NCBI RefSeq assembly: GCF_003058165.1
Contig: NZ_QBUC01000015.1
Span: forward strand, 26,867 to 90,866
Origin: Paenisporosarcina sp. OV554
Lineage (GTDB): Bacteria > Bacillota > Bacilli > Bacillales_A > Planococcaceae
Direction of reading: 5' to 3'
Length of the DNA: 64,000 bases
The position numbers and the translations under genes were made by a program. The notes beneath the pieces were generated by a model, which saw only the letters and a list, made by a program, of their open reading frames with translations, had not been told where the DNA came from and did not search any database. Below, piece by piece: positions 8,681-16,852 of this stretch; within the stretch, counting starts at the first letter, position 1, and each line of letters starts with the position of its first letter.

Positions 8681-8843
8681 ATTACCACAGATTGTAAGTT
8701 CCACTCTGAATAATTCTCTTTCCTTTAATTACTAAATTCTATTAAGATCCCCATCTATCAGAGTTCGAGGTGAATTCCACGGCGTCCTCTGACTTTTGAT
8801 TGTATACATTCCCAGCCTATCTAAGTCACCAATATAAAAAAAC

Positions 8844-8872
8844 GCCTTATCGCTAATTCAATTTGCGATAGG
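8844..8872 (-). terminator. Terminator of the MATE gene
   Basis: CCTTATCGC and GCGATAGG pair. On the minus strand the hairpin is followed by CGTTTTTTTAT. It begins directly after the MATE stop codon. Confidence 0.75.
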
Positions 8873-8878
8873 GATGAA

Positions 8879-10264
8879 TTATGTGATAGCTTTTTTCTCC
8901 GAAGCTTCAGGATGAACCAGAGCATATTTTTCCCAAGCTCTGCTTTTCCAACGAAAATACATAATAGTAGCTCGAGTCCATTCATCTACCGCAATAGCTA
9001 TCCATATTCCAGGGAGACCCATATTTAAATAAAATACTAAAAAATAGCCTAATGGTAAGCTCATCAAAACCATTGAAAACACCCCAATTATGACAGGGAA
9101 TCTGGCATCTCCTGCTGCACGTAAGGAATTAATGATGACGATGTTCATCGTTCGACCCGTCTCTAAAAATATACTGAGCAAGAGAACAGATGACGCTATT
9201 TTTATAACCTCTGGATTATCTGTAAACAACTCGATAAGCTGGTAGCGGAAGATCATCACGAGAATCACCATCGTTAAGGTGATCATCAATGCGGATTTTA
9301 AACTCTTCCATAATCTCGAATAAGCTTCTTCTTTTTCATTCGCCCCGACTAATCTCCCTACAATAATCGCTGTACCCATACCTATAGCAATGGCAAATAA
9401 GAATGTGAACATTGAAATATTCGTAGCATATTGTCTGGCAGCTAATGCTTCCGCGCCTAAATACGTTGCATAGTATATGAACACCAGTTGACACACTTGG
9501 TATATCACTTGCTCAAAAGCGGCTGGAATTCCAATATGTAATATCCGACCAATATATTCTTTAGATAGGGTAATGTAAAATTGGAATTTTATTCGATATT
9601 CTACTACTTGGTAGAGTAACCAAAAGAAGAAGACGAGAGCAATAACACGGCTAAGGACCGAAGAAATAGCAGCACCTTGAACACCCATTTCGGGAAAACC
9701 GAATTTACCAAAAATCAGTAAATAGTTCCCCACAACATGAATAATGTTCATCCCTAAAGATATGTACATCGTTTGTTTTGTCCATCCATGAACACGAATA
9801 ATGGCAGCTAAGGAGTTAATGATGGCTTGAAGAAAAATTGCCCCTCCAACAATAGATAAATATTGTTCTGCGTATTCCAATACCTCTCCTTGTAAATTCA
9901 TCGCCGTCATCATACTTCTCGAAAATATAAGATACCCAGCACTGATTAGGAGACCGACTGCTAAATTCAACGTAACTGCTAACGCCGATATTTTGGACGC
10001 TTCGATATATCGTTTTGAACCAAGGTATTGAGATACAACAATCGCCGCCCCAGTTCCGACAACTTCTAGTACTAATATGGCAATATGTATATACTGATTC
10101 GCTGCACCAACACCCGATACTGCATCATCCGATAATGCACTGAGCATGAATGTATCCACTATTCCCATTAACATAAAAAGAAACACTTCTAAAAAAATAG
10201 GCCAAGTTAAGGTAAATAAATTTAGCTTCTCACCCTGTCCTCTTTTAGCTTTGATTGAAGCCAT
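8879..10264 (-). CDS. MATE-family cation-coupled efflux transporter
   Basis: 461 residues with about 12 hydrophobic helices in two similar halves, the length and pattern of MATE (MatE) exporters. The protein starts in FTLTWPIFLEVFLFMLMGIVD, the usual MATE helix 1, and has SALSDDAVSGVG right after. These proteins export drugs or organic cations using a Na+ or H+ gradient. The substrate cannot be read from sequence. It is a single gene with its own terminator. Confidence 0.93.
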   Translation of the reverse strand: MASIKAKRGQGEKLNLFTLTWPIFLEVFLFMLMGIVDTFMLSALSDDAVSGVGAANQYIHIAILVLEVVGTGAAIVVSQYLGSKRYIEASKISALAVTLNLAVGLLISAGYLIFSRSMMTAMNLQGEVLEYAEQYLSIVGGAIFLQAIINSLAAIIRVHGWTKQTMYISLGMNIIHVVGNYLLIFGKFGFPEMGVQGAAISSVLSRVIALVFFFWLLYQVVEYRIKFQFYITLSKEYIGRILHIGIPAAFEQVIYQVCQLVFIYYATYLGAEALAARQYATNISMFTFLFAIAIGMGTAIIVGRLVGANEKEEAYSRLWKSLKSALMITLTMVILVMIFRYQLIELFTDNPEVIKIASSVLLLSIFLETGRTMNIVIINSLRAAGDARFPVIIGVFSMVLMSLPLGYFLVFYLNMGLPGIWIAIAVDEWTRATIMYFRWKSRAWEKYALVHPEASEKKAIT

Positions 10265-10392
10265 TTATTCACCTTCTTCCCAAATTTAACAATTAAGTTA
10301 TCTTACCAAGTAATAAGTAATATTGCCAGACCCAATCAGTATGAAGGATTTTGAGTGATTTAAGCTTCTTTAAATGATTAATTACTCATAAT

Positions 10393-10432
10393 AAAATGCC
10401 CTTGTTACGACTAATCGTAACAAGGGCATTTT
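10393..10432 (-). terminator. Strong terminator of the nucleoside transporter gene
   Basis: A perfect 18-bp stem (AAAATGCCCTTGTTACGA and its complement) has a 4-nt loop and is A/T-rich at both ends, so it could also work in the plus direction. Confidence 0.85.
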
Positions 10433-10444
10433 ATTAATTATTTC

Positions 10445-11632
10445 TTAGATGAATAAACCAACCACTGTAGCTGTTAATACAGATGCCATAGTAGCAACTA
10501 ATAACATTTTAAGACCAAACGTAGCAACTACGCCTGCTTGTTTTTCATCAATCGCCTTCACTGTCCCTAGGATGATGCCAATCGAACTAAAGTTAGCAAA
10601 TGATACTAAGAATGCCGATACAACTCCTACAGTCTTAGGAGTCAACGCAGGTATCATCTCTTTAAAGCCCAACATTGCAACAAATTCATTAGAGATAATC
10701 TTAGTTCCCATGACTCCGCCTGCTTGTACCATTTCATTTGCAGGTACGCCCATCAACCAAGCTACAGGAGATAATACTAACCCCATAATAGTTGTTAAAT
10801 CAGTGCCAATCGTCGATGTAAGAATAAAGTTAACCATGGCAATTAGAGAGATGTAAGCAATCAGCATCGCTCCTACAATTCCTGCCACTTTCATACCATC
10901 AATTGCACCATTACCTATTGCCTCAAATAAAGACTTATCATGAATCATATCTTTGATGTTAATCTGCTCACCCTCAACTAATTGAGCAGGAGCTACCATA
11001 GACGCCAGTAGTAAGCCCGACATTACATTAAGAGGTAAAGCCACTAGTACAAATTCAGCAGGAATCATAGTCATATAAGCTCCCACTATAGATGCTGATA
11101 CACTTGTCATGGATGCTGTGGTCGCAATAAATAATCTATTTCTGTTCATTTTAGGTATATGTGTCTTTACTGCAATCAAAGCGCCTGTATCGCCAAAGAT
11201 GGAAGAGGCTACAGTAGAAAAAGATTCAATTACTGGTAGGCCTGTTACTTTAGAAACTGCTCCTCCAAGATATTTAATCATTAAAGGTAATACTCTGATG
11301 TAAGTCAGTACACTCAGTAAAGTAGATGTAAATACGATCAATAATAAAACTGAGATAAAGAATACTGGCATATCGTTTTGATACTCAAAGCCTCCAAAGA
11401 CAAAAGCTATCCCCTCATTACCAAATTCCATCAATTTAGAGAAAAAGTTGGTGACTGCTCTTACTACCTGTCCACCAATTGTCGTATTAAGCATTGCATA
11501 AGCTGTAACTAGCTGAGCAACAAACAAGATTCCTACTGCTCTATAGTTAATATTTTTCCTATCGTTTGACATTAGGAATGCTGCACCTAATAACACCATA
11601 ACGGATAGAATTGCTATTAATAGTTCTGTCAT
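10445..11632 (-). CDS. nupC: Concentrative nucleoside transporter (NupC/CNT family)
   Basis: 395 residues, the normal length for bacterial CNT proteins, with many membrane helices. The Gate-type repeats (GDTGALIAVKTHIPKMNR, then GVMGTKIISNEFVAML) carry the residues that bind nucleoside and Na+/H+. The start is MTELLIAILSVMVLLGAAFL, the N-terminal helix. It imports nucleosides into the cytosol. No purine riboswitch or other recognisable leader is seen upstream. Confidence 0.93.
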   Translation of the reverse strand: MTELLIAILSVMVLLGAAFLMSNDRKNINYRAVGILFVAQLVTAYAMLNTTIGGQVVRAVTNFFSKLMEFGNEGIAFVFGGFEYQNDMPVFFISVLLLIVFTSTLLSVLTYIRVLPLMIKYLGGAVSKVTGLPVIESFSTVASSIFGDTGALIAVKTHIPKMNRNRLFIATTASMTSVSASIVGAYMTMIPAEFVLVALPLNVMSGLLLASMVAPAQLVEGEQINIKDMIHDKSLFEAIGNGAIDGMKVAGIVGAMLIAYISLIAMVNFILTSTIGTDLTTIMGLVLSPVAWLMGVPANEMVQAGGVMGTKIISNEFVAMLGFKEMIPALTPKTVGVVSAFLVSFANFSSIGIILGTVKAIDEKQAGVVATFGLKMLLVATMASVLTATVVGLFI

Positions 11633-12587
11633 ATCGAATTCCCCGTTTCATCAGTTTATTGTTATGCAACTTGAGCTTGTTCAATAACAAGAACTCATGA
11701 GTTGCTATGAAGTTTATTCATAAACCCGTTATCTTAACCATTTCAGATATTAGTTTTCTAATTGACCCTTATGTTGCTCAAAGTCTCGCCCTAATAAACC
11801 AATTCTTTAAATGGTAGTTTTAAAACAATTATTACCTATTGCTTTGTGTTTCTCTCGGTAAACCTCTTTCCGTTACCTCAAGTGACTTTGAAAAACCACC
11901 CTATACTTCCAATTAAGTAAGGTTAACTTTCCCACAAATAGCTGGTTCTTATGCATATGAGTTAAGGTACGCATACTGCGAATGCTCCCCTGAATGACGT
12001 CTAACTATGGCAAAAAGGTTGGAACAGCACCAACAAATTTAGTCTTAATCCTCAACAAAAAAAGCACCTCAATAGAGCTACTTAATTAATATACTATATC
12101 AAATTGAAATCGCTTTATTTTAGAATAGTTACTATTTACTGATTTTTATTGCTAGCCAATTACCGACATGAATTTAACAATGTAGTGTCGAAAATGGATG
12201 GGTTATTCTAACAGTATCCGCTTCCAAGTCATTATTAATATTACGAAAAAACAGCCTGGATTTCAGGGGAATTCTGAATAACGGGAATAAGTAACAAAAA
12301 AATATGTAGGTTTCACACTAAAAAAACTTCCTCAAGCACACATAACATGCTAGAAGAAGCTTTTTTTGTTGTAATTAATTCTTCATTCTAAGTCTTATTG
12401 AGTAACAGTCGCGACTAAATTTAAATGTACATTTAAAGCTTTGTGGTGTTAACAATCTTCCAGTATTGCATCTACTTACAGCAATTATTCGTGTTTCTAA
12501 AGCTTTTATTTTTGTAAAGATAACAAAGAGGCTTAGGAATGCATAGCATATATAGGAATATGTCAAAACTACAATGGAGGTATGCGT
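11633..12587. other. Gene-free region of about 950 bp
   Basis: I find no convincing gene. A 78-codon minus-strand frame (12375-12611) overlaps the start of the next gene and lacks a ribosome site. The part from 11820 to 12060 is richer in G+C than its surroundings and has small inverted repeats (for example GGTAA/TTACC at about 11877-11898), but does not match a riboswitch I know. A terminator-like hairpin is at 12321-12367. Confidence 0.45.
12321..12367. terminator. Bidirectional terminator-like hairpin
   Basis: An AAAAAACTTC...GAAG-C-TTTTTTT inverted repeat with interrupted stem has A-runs upstream and T-runs downstream. There is no obvious gene ending here on either strand. Confidence 0.4.
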
Positions 12588-13079
12588 ATGATAAATTTTC
12601 AATCCTTTCATGGTATCGTCACCATGATCGGTGATTTTATGACTGGAGCAAATGGTGATAACGAAGGTTGTTATAGCATGATATCAGTCGATAACGGCTT
12701 AGGCGCTTCAGTAAATTTCGTGGTATCGCCTACCACTTATTTTGTAGACCATGAAATGGTTTCTGTAGGAGACCAGATAACCGGCTATTATGATGGTAAT
12801 GCTCCCGTTCCCCTTATTTACCCACCGCAATATCGGGCACTGGTAATGGTAAAAGAAAATCCTTATCAAAATGTAAAAGTAGATTATTTTAATACACAGT
12901 TAGAGAGTCAGGACGGACAATTAAAATTGAATCTTTCACCTTACACTCCAATTGTATTGACGAATGGGCAAGCCTTTACACACACCCCTACAAACCGCAA
13001 TCTTATTGTGATTTATGGTCCTACAACAAGAAGCATTCCTGCTCAGACCACTCCTTATAAAATTGTGGTTTGGTGTTAA
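12588..13079 (+). CDS. Conserved-looking soluble protein, unknown function
   Basis: 163 residues from the ATG at 12588. GGAGGT at 12576-12581 is 6 nt upstream of it but abuts the earlier ATG at 12582, so 12588 is the better start. There is no signal peptide or membrane helix. The sequence is beta-strand and glycine/proline rich, with a striking block FVVSPTTYFVDHEMVSVGDQ followed by ITGYYDGNAPVPLIYPPQYR, which looks like a conserved binding surface. A second block is ILTNGQ-like (PIVLTNGQAFTHTPTNR). I do not recognise the family and assign no function. Confidence 0.7.
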   Translation: MINFQSFHGIVTMIGDFMTGANGDNEGCYSMISVDNGLGASVNFVVSPTTYFVDHEMVSVGDQITGYYDGNAPVPLIYPPQYRALVMVKENPYQNVKVDYFNTQLESQDGQLKLNLSPYTPIVLTNGQAFTHTPTNRNLIVIYGPTTRSIPAQTTPYKIVVWC

Positions 13080-13201
13080 TTCTTCAGCTAAAACCCACAA
13101 ATATGTGTCTGCAAATTTAATCCAGCCTATGTCTCCTTCTGTGGAATAATCCCATGAACTTTGTCATAACTTGGTAGTGTCAATAAGGATATTTCAAGGT
13201 T

Positions 13202-13405
13202 ATGACTGGGGGGATACGAATAAATCTCACTAAAGAACAAAAAACTGCAAACGTCATAAAAAAGGGAATCGGTTACGGAACCTGCCTTTCCATGATTATC
13301 TCTTACACTGCATATCAGTCAATCGGTTGGGCCATCGTACATGGTTGTTTAAGTTGGATTTATGTTATTTATTATTTCATTAAATACTCTCCGGGATTAT
13401 TTTGA
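13202..13405 (+). CDS. Small membrane protein, unknown function
   Basis: 67 residues. A charged N-terminus (NLTKEQKTANVIKKG) is followed by two close hydrophobic segments (about 25-40 and 44-62) with Tyr- and Trp-rich ends. The ATG at 13202 has only CAAGG 2 nt before it. GGGGGG at 13209-13214 is better placed for an in-frame ATA at about 13220, so the start is uncertain. It is followed by a strong terminator, which supports a real gene. Confidence 0.5.
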   Translation: MTGGIRINLTKEQKTANVIKKGIGYGTCLSMIISYTAYQSIGWAIVHGCLSWIYVIYYFIKYSPGLF

Positions 13406-13412
13406 AAAAACG

Positions 13413-13450
13413 AAAGACAGACTTCTGAACACGAAGTCTGTCTTTTTGTT
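13413..13450 (+). terminator. Terminator after the 67-residue membrane protein
   Basis: AAAGACAGACTTC and GAAGTCTGTCTTT form a perfect 13-bp stem with a 7-nt loop and a TTGTT tail. Confidence 0.85.
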
Positions 13451-13516
13451 AAAGTGGGATATATATCACCCTATACATAGACAACACGCTCATATATATT
13501 AAAAACAGGTGATGAT

Positions 13517-14281
13517 ATGAAAATAAATATGTATGTAAATAATGAGAAATTCATAGCTGGGATGACCATGAAAGATCAAGCCGAGCTTGAGAACAACAAT
13601 ATGGCACTTCATGCTTGTGAAAGCACTGATCATGTTCTTGAAAACCGAAAGAATTTAGCTACTGAGTTGCATTGTGAACTGGATGATTTTGTTTGTGCAA
13701 ACCAAACACATAGCTCTAATTTCCATCGCGTAATGCTTGATGACAAAGGACGCGGTGCTAATCAACTTAATAATGCCATTGCAGATACAGACGCTCTATA
13801 TACGTTTGAGCCAAATGTGCTGTTATGCAGCTTCACTGCAGATTGTGTCCCCGTGATTTTTTATAATGAAGTGAATGGTCTCATAGGCGTAATTCATTCT
13901 GGGTGGCAAGGAACAGTCAAAGAAATTACTTTAAAACTTATTGAGCATTTAAAACTAGTTGAACATTGTGATGCAAATGACCTGCATGTACAGATTGGCG
14001 CAGCTTTAAGTCAGAGAAAATTTGAAGTCGATGAAGAGGTGTACTTAAGATTCAAAGCCCTTGGTTATGCAGATGATTTTATGTTTTACAAAGAAGAGAC
14101 ACACAAATACCATATTGATAATCAACTAATCGTGAAAAGACAATGTGAGTTGGCAGGTATCCCAGCTGGGCAAATTACGATTGATCAGACCTGCACGTAT
14201 GTAAATCCTGATGGTTTCTCTTATCGCCAAGACAAGCAAAGCGGAAGACATCTGAGTTTTATTATGAAAAAAGGCGAATGA
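13517..14281 (+). CDS. PgeF/YfiH-family laccase-domain protein
   Basis: 254 residues. Metal ligands are visible as QTHSS, TADCVPV and HSGWQGT, the His-Cys-His set of the family. FEVDEEV and the C-terminal YRQDKQSGRHLSFI ending also match. The family includes peptidoglycan editing factor PgeF and proteins described as polyphenol oxidase or purine nucleoside phosphorylase. A member usually sits in the ylm cluster, which is not here, so this may be a second copy. The usual IGP tripeptide reads IGA. AGGTGATG lies just upstream of the ATG. Confidence 0.85.
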   Translation: MKINMYVNNEKFIAGMTMKDQAELENNNMALHACESTDHVLENRKNLATELHCELDDFVCANQTHSSNFHRVMLDDKGRGANQLNNAIADTDALYTFEPNVLLCSFTADCVPVIFYNEVNGLIGVIHSGWQGTVKEITLKLIEHLKLVEHCDANDLHVQIGAALSQRKFEVDEEVYLRFKALGYADDFMFYKEETHKYHIDNQLIVKRQCELAGIPAGQITIDQTCTYVNPDGFSYRQDKQSGRHLSFIMKKGE

Positions 14282-14324
14282 CCGATTCGAATCAAGTAAC
14301 AATCGATATTATCAGCTAAATATA

Positions 14325-14365
14325 CTAAAAAAAGCACATCAACTGAAACAATGATGTGCTTTCAT
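14325..14365. terminator. Bidirectional terminator between pgeF-like gene and the partition module
   Basis: AAAGCACATCA (14331-14341) pairs with TGATGTGCTTT (14352-14362). On the minus strand it is followed by TTTTAG after a run of seven T. It serves the converging pgeF-like and ParR-like genes. Nearly the same hairpin occurs at 16641-16675. Confidence 0.8.
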
Positions 14366-14433
14366 AAAGAAATAATGAACCGTTTAAATGCAAAATTGGT
14401 AGAAATAACGATTCCTACCAATTTCGCATCTAA

Positions 14434-15051
14434 TTACTTATTCATTTTTGAAAGGAAACTTCCAAGTAAATCCTCTACATCTTCTTCAACATTCTCCGCT
14501 GAGTCTTCCTCTGTAGCAGCATGCTCTTGTTTAGCTTTATCCCAATCAAAGTTCATCAAATCATCTTCTAGTTCGTCATGAAGAAATACCTCTTGATTTA
14601 CTTCTAATTCAGTTGAAATGTCATTCTTAATACTTGCTTTTAAAAAGTCTTCTTCTATCTTTTGAGTCTTCATGTCTTGTAAATACAGGGCTTGATCAAT
14701 ATCTAAAGCATTGCTATTAAGAGATGCTAGAACAGACATTGCTCGAACTGGATCATTTAACAATTGATAAACAATATTCCCCAACAAAGCTTCTGAATGT
14801 GAGTGTTTGAGCCAATTACGCTGTTCCTTACTTAATTGTTTTGGCAGAGGAATCGTTACTGTTTCTCTATCCCTGGATAAGGAGTTACTTACGCCTTCTA
14901 AAATAAATTCTGCCATTTTGCTTGAAAAGTTTCTTCGCTCAGTTTCCTTTAACTTTTGCATTTGCTTTATGATGTGTTCTGGAGTGTTAGCAGGCAGGCG
15001 AAATGTAATCGCCTGCCCCCTCTGAATGCCAGTCATTCCCGTTCTTTCCAT
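14434..15051 (-). CDS. ParR-like partner of the actin-type partition ATPase
   Basis: 205 residues, 9 bp downstream of the ParM-like gene on the same strand, the usual parM-parR order. The N-terminal 115 residues contain two similar beta-helix-helix units: ITFRLPANTPEHIIKQ... to about 50, and VTIPLPKQLSKEQRNW... to about 100. This resembles a duplicated ribbon-helix-helix, the DNA-binding fold of ParR. The C-terminal third is strongly acidic (EEDSAENVEEDVEDLLGSFL) and could contact the filament. The DNA-binding role is inferred from order and fold pattern, not from a recognised family. Confidence 0.65.
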   Translation of the reverse strand: MERTGMTGIQRGQAITFRLPANTPEHIIKQMQKLKETERRNFSSKMAEFILEGVSNSLSRDRETVTIPLPKQLSKEQRNWLKHSHSEALLGNIVYQLLNDPVRAMSVLASLNSNALDIDQALYLQDMKTQKIEEDFLKASIKNDISTELEVNQEVFLHDELEDDLMNFDWDKAKQEHAATEEDSAENVEEDVEDLLGSFLSKMNK

Positions 15052-15060
15052 GAAATCACC

Positions 15061-16248
15061 CTATTTTTCTACTTTTTCTTTCGTTGCCTCTTTAGTTTTT
15101 ATCTCTTTAGTATTCTTTCTAACATAATCAGAGATTAGTTTATGATAAGCATTTGCCATCATCCAAATACTTTCTTTTTCGTCTTCAAAGAATTCAATAT
15201 TATAACCATTTAAGCTATTATTAATAGTTTTGATATATTCTTTTAAAACTATTGCTCCGCCGCCTACAAAATAGCAGATTTCTGTTTGGGAATTTTTTTG
15301 CCAAACATTACGTAAATGGCGATATTCTTTCTTCGCTAAGTCTAAAAGAATTCTATCTGTAATATCATGGACGCTTGTACGGCTTCCTTTTACCATAATA
15401 TGATTTCGATCATTTTTTCTTGTGATGATATCAACAACATCTCTACGACTATCTAATTCCACGCCATGTTTTAGTCTAATTTCTTCTCTTATCGACTCTA
15501 AGGCCTCAGATACGCCAAGATTAAATCCTTGGGCTTTATCATCGTCTACATTACGATTTTTGATAACTGCAACATCAGTAGATAGTCCCCCAATATCCTG
15601 AATCAAGATGCTTTTGTCTATTAAATCTCTATTAATAATATTTAAATCACTATCCATAACCAAGTTAATATAGGCTGCAAATCCTTCAGGATATATCTTG
15701 ACTTGGTCAAATTTAATATTTACCTTTAATCCTTGATATTTAGGAGTTACTAAAAATTCAACTTGATGAACTGAACCCAATAACTGAGAGCGGTAGCCTA
15801 CATCTTTTCCTTCTTTTACTTCACGAAGTGGCAATCCCGTACCTAGCGTATAATTCGCATCAATAACATTATTATTCTTTTTGAAAATTTCAGAATTTTC
15901 TTCTCTCACTGCGTCTAATGCCAAAGTAGCAAAAAGCATAACTAATGTCTGATCTTCCTCTGATTTGCTACTACCTGGATCTAGTTCACTTGCATTATCA
16001 CTTTTTGTCGCTAAACTACCAACACGATAAATTAAATTGTTCTCTTTTAAGGCAGGGGAGTGGACTTTAATATGAATTCCCTCAATGGGATCCTTATCAT
16101 TTAAGTCCTCTATTCCTATAACTGGTCTGTCTTCAGTTGCCATTGCAATAACATTGGGTATGTATAATTCATAATCCGACTTTCCAAATAAAGCCTTAAC
16201 CGAGTCGTTACCTACATCAATTGCACAAATTCTAGAAGTGTTCATCAA
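15061..16248 (-). CDS. parM: ParM/StbA-family actin-like ATPase
   Basis: 395 residues with the actin-fold nucleotide motifs in order: phosphate-1 CAIDVGNDSVKALFG at the N-terminus, phosphate-2 IQDIGGLSTDVAVI near residue 220, and adenosine motif CYFVGGGAIVLKEY near residue 340. This matches bacterial filament-forming partition ATPases of the ParM/Alp type, not MreB or DnaK. The C-terminal tail is Lys/Glu-rich (KNTKEIKTKEATKEKVEK). Such proteins push plasmid copies apart by growing filaments. Finding one on a chromosome arm, with its partner and a repeat region, is unusual. Its job here is unknown. Confidence 0.85.
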   Translation of the reverse strand: MMNTSRICAIDVGNDSVKALFGKSDYELYIPNVIAMATEDRPVIGIEDLNDKDPIEGIHIKVHSPALKENNLIYRVGSLATKSDNASELDPGSSKSEEDQTLVMLFATLALDAVREENSEIFKKNNNVIDANYTLGTGLPLREVKEGKDVGYRSQLLGSVHQVEFLVTPKYQGLKVNIKFDQVKIYPEGFAAYINLVMDSDLNIINRDLIDKSILIQDIGGLSTDVAVIKNRNVDDDKAQGFNLGVSEALESIREEIRLKHGVELDSRRDVVDIITRKNDRNHIMVKGSRTSVHDITDRILLDLAKKEYRHLRNVWQKNSQTEICYFVGGGAIVLKEYIKTINNSLNGYNIEFFEDEKESIWMMANAYHKLISDYVRKNTKEIKTKEATKEKVEK

Positions 16249-16264
16249 ATCATTCCTCTCGTTT

Positions 16265-16320
16265 ATATAATACTAATCAATTATAGATTATATAAGGTTT
16301 ATAGCTACGTCAACCCATCT
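16265..16320 (-). promoter_or_regulatory. Candidate promoter of the partition operon
   Basis: On the minus strand TTGACG is followed after 15 nt by TATAAT (CCTTATATAATC), about 40 bp before the parM ATG. GAGAGG is the ribosome site. The 15-nt spacing is short, so another -10 may be used. Confidence 0.45.
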
Positions 16321-16344
16321 AAAGTTGTATTCGAAAAGTAAACA

Positions 16345-16483
16345 TTTGCCCTATTTTCGTATACAAAATATACATATGTGTACACATGGCTATACGTAGG
16401 GATGTGTACGGGTTTGTTTACACGTGTACACTTTTGTATTCAATTTGTTTTCATAATGTATACATGTACACATTATGAAAACA
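16345..16483. repeat. parC: Iteron-like region, candidate centromere of the partition module
   Basis: Upstream of parM, TGTAC-core sites recur at 16379, 16405, 16425 and 16465, with related TATAC sites between. Several are palindromic: ATGTGTACACAT (16376-16387) and GTGTACAC (16424-16431). The spacing includes 20 and 40 bp. Plasmid ParR proteins bind iterons placed in just this position. The assignment as centromere is inference. Confidence 0.6.
16446..16483. repeat. 38-bp near-perfect palindrome
   Basis: TGTTTTCATAATGT and ACATTATGAAAACA are exact complements of 14 bp. The 10-bp centre ATACATGTAC is also palindromic except for its first and last bases. It would be a strong dimer-binding site or cruciform. 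Confidence 0.8.
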
Positions 16484-16640
16484 TTTAAAATTATTTTCAC
16501 GGAACATCATCTGTGTGGTGGGAATTTTCCATTTTCCGTATTTATATAACTTTTTTGGTATCATACAACTTTTTAGATAACTCGCTAATTTCATGATTGC
16601 TTAATTAAACTTTTTTCTATCTGAGAAAATATATATAGGT

Positions 16641-16677
16641 AAAAGCACATCAATGAATAAAGTTGATGTGCTTTTTT
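16641..16677. terminator. Hairpin flanking the partition module on the right
   Basis: AAAAGCACATCAA and TTGATGTGCTTTT form a 13-bp stem followed by a T run. No gene ends here on the plus strand. It is nearly the same sequence as the hairpin at 14331-14362 on the other side of the module. Confidence 0.75.
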
Positions 16678-16852
16678 GAGTATATTAGCTGAAATAATCG
16701 ATTAGTGACTAAAAATTCCTATCATGATTCTACACTCGATTTTCCGATTTTTCTACAAACTGACCCCTACATTTTACGCTAAACTGATACTTTTAAATAT
16801 ACCAGTCCTTTGCTAATGTTATCAGTGAATTCAAAAAAAGCAAAGAAGGTTC

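Noticed and set aside
10449..10856. 135-codon plus-strand frame opposite nupC
   Set aside because: Antisense to a well-supported transporter gene.
11930..11990. Resemblance to a 23S rRNA segment (AGCTGGTTCT)
   Set aside because: Only ten bases match and the surroundings do not continue as rRNA.
12375..12611. 78-codon minus-strand frame
   Set aside because: It overlaps the start of the gene at 12588 on the other strand and has no ribosome site.
14351..14581. 76-codon plus-strand frame opposite the ParR-like gene
   Set aside because: Serine-rich antisense shadow of the acidic tail of the real gene.
16678..16852. Riboswitch before the ECF S component (thiamine or other)
   Set aside because: None of the conserved riboswitch core sequences that I know can be found.
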